A DNA stretch of 64,000 nt from QQUJ01 sp050287605. GTDB taxonomy: Bacteria > Pseudomonadota > Gammaproteobacteria > QQUJ01. Shown here one piece after another: positions 63,125 through 64,000 of the stretch. Position 1 is the stretch's first letter, and every line of letters starts with the position of its first letter. Made by a program: the position numbers and the translations under genes. The stretch covers positions 62,001 to 126,000 of the forward strand of contig JBNKCG010000042.1 of the NCBI GenBank assembly GCA_050287605.1, given 5' to 3'. The notes beneath the pieces were generated by a model, which was given only the letters and a program-made list of their open reading frames with translations, was not told the origin of the DNA and searched no databases.

Positions 63125-63515
63125 GGACGACGTAGGATCACCGACGGGTACCTCCATCGCGGATTGGCGCGAAGAGCAAGAGCTCTTCATCGACGAAGGC
63201 TGTTTCATTCTGGAACTTTCCAACAGCCCCGACGACCCCCAGCTCTCCATCGCCCGGGCGCGGGTGATCCCGGGTGTCACCACGCGCTGGCACCGGCTAC
63301 GGGAGATCGCCGAGCGCTACCTGATCCTGGAGGGCAGCGGGGTGGTGGAGGTGGGGGACGCCGCGCCGCGCGCCGTGGGGCCGGGCGACGTGGTGCTGAT
63401 CCCGCCCGATACCCGGCAGCGCATCACCAACGGCGGTACGACCGATCTGGTGTTTCTGGCGCTGTGCACCCCGCGCTTCACGTTCGACCGTTACGACCTG
63501 CTGGAGGAGGTGTAG
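63117..63515 (+). CDS. Small cupin-domain protein
   Basis: 132 residues, a single cupin: motif 1 in TRWHRLREIAERYLILEG and motif 2 in GPGDVVLIPPDTRQRITNGG. One metal His is in WHRLREIAERY. Such proteins bind small ligands or metals, and the substrate cannot be told from sequence. It is the last gene of the yajD operon and converges on the pspF-like gene. Confidence 0.87.
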   Translation: MHEDDVGSPTGTSIADWREEQELFIDEGCFILELSNSPDDPQLSIARARVIPGVTTRWHRLREIAERYLILEGSGVVEVGDAAPRAVGPGDVVLIPPDTRQRITNGGTTDLVFLALCTPRFTFDRYDLLEEV

Positions 63516-63563
63516 CGGGCGCTCGGGCCGGGTGGAAATACTTCAATGCCGGCTTGGGGAGCG

Positions 63564-64000
<437 letters not shown>

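Overview
The window is a stretch of a GC-rich gammaproteobacterial chromosome. A complete proton-type ATP synthase operon sits in the usual mnmG/rsmG/parA/parB/atp/glmU/glmS neighbourhood. A sox thiosulfate-oxidation cluster, thioredoxins, a DsrC/TusE-type protein and a multihaem cytochrome point to a sulfur-oxidising chemotroph of the Chromatiales/Ectothiorhodospiraceae kind. That lineage is inferred from gene content only.

Layout. 0-6.0 kb: a DMT permease, then a minus-strand operon of a TetR regulator, an RND/MMPL exporter, a LolA-like periplasmic protein and a beta-barrel protein, with tandem operator-like palindromes in front of the regulator. 6.2-22.5 kb: mnmG, rsmG, parA and parB, but mnmG and rsmG are separated by about 11 kb holding lipoproteins, an NDP-forming acyl-CoA ligase/GNAT fusion, lemA-DUF2207, a hotdog thioesterase and iorAB. 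22.6-29.7 kb: atpIBEFHAGDC with a near-consensus sigma-70 promoter and a strong intrinsic terminator. 29.8-33.6 kb: an FKBP isomerase, glmU and glmS.

33.6-48.7 kb: the most unusual region, a candidate RiPP (modified peptide) biosynthetic island. It starts with a 49-residue precursor peptide too short for routine gene calling. A 17-bp hairpin follows, then a tightly overlapping train: three radical SAM enzymes, an exported protein of unknown function, an HprK-like kinase, a family-9 glycosyltransferase, a TolC-like channel, a nucleotidyltransferase, a HlyD-like adaptor, a MacB-type ATPase and permease, an MsbA-like exporter, a lasso-type B2 leader protease and a PqqD-like recognition protein. 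The leader has lasso-like Y-x-x-P spacing, but there is no lasso cyclase in the window and the predicted core has no acid at the ring-closing positions, so the product is probably not a lasso peptide. The first part of the island is visibly poorer in GC than its flanks.

48.8-58.0 kb: thioredoxin, a TtrSR-like two-component system, then soxX-Y-Z-A-B, ccdA/soxV, soxW and a DsrC/TusE-like gene. No soxCD is present in the window. 58.2-64 kb: a DUF2059-like protein, a second DMT permease, an exported HExxH protein, an eight-haem cytochrome c with a cytochrome b-like partner, two small nuclease genes, a cupin, and the 3' end of a pspF-like activator cut by the window edge.

No rRNA, tRNA, insertion sequence, CRISPR array or replication origin was recognised. 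No gene-free gap exceeds 300 bases; the larger gaps (about 160-285 bases) are covered by the promoter, operator and repeat entries or described with the adjoining genes.
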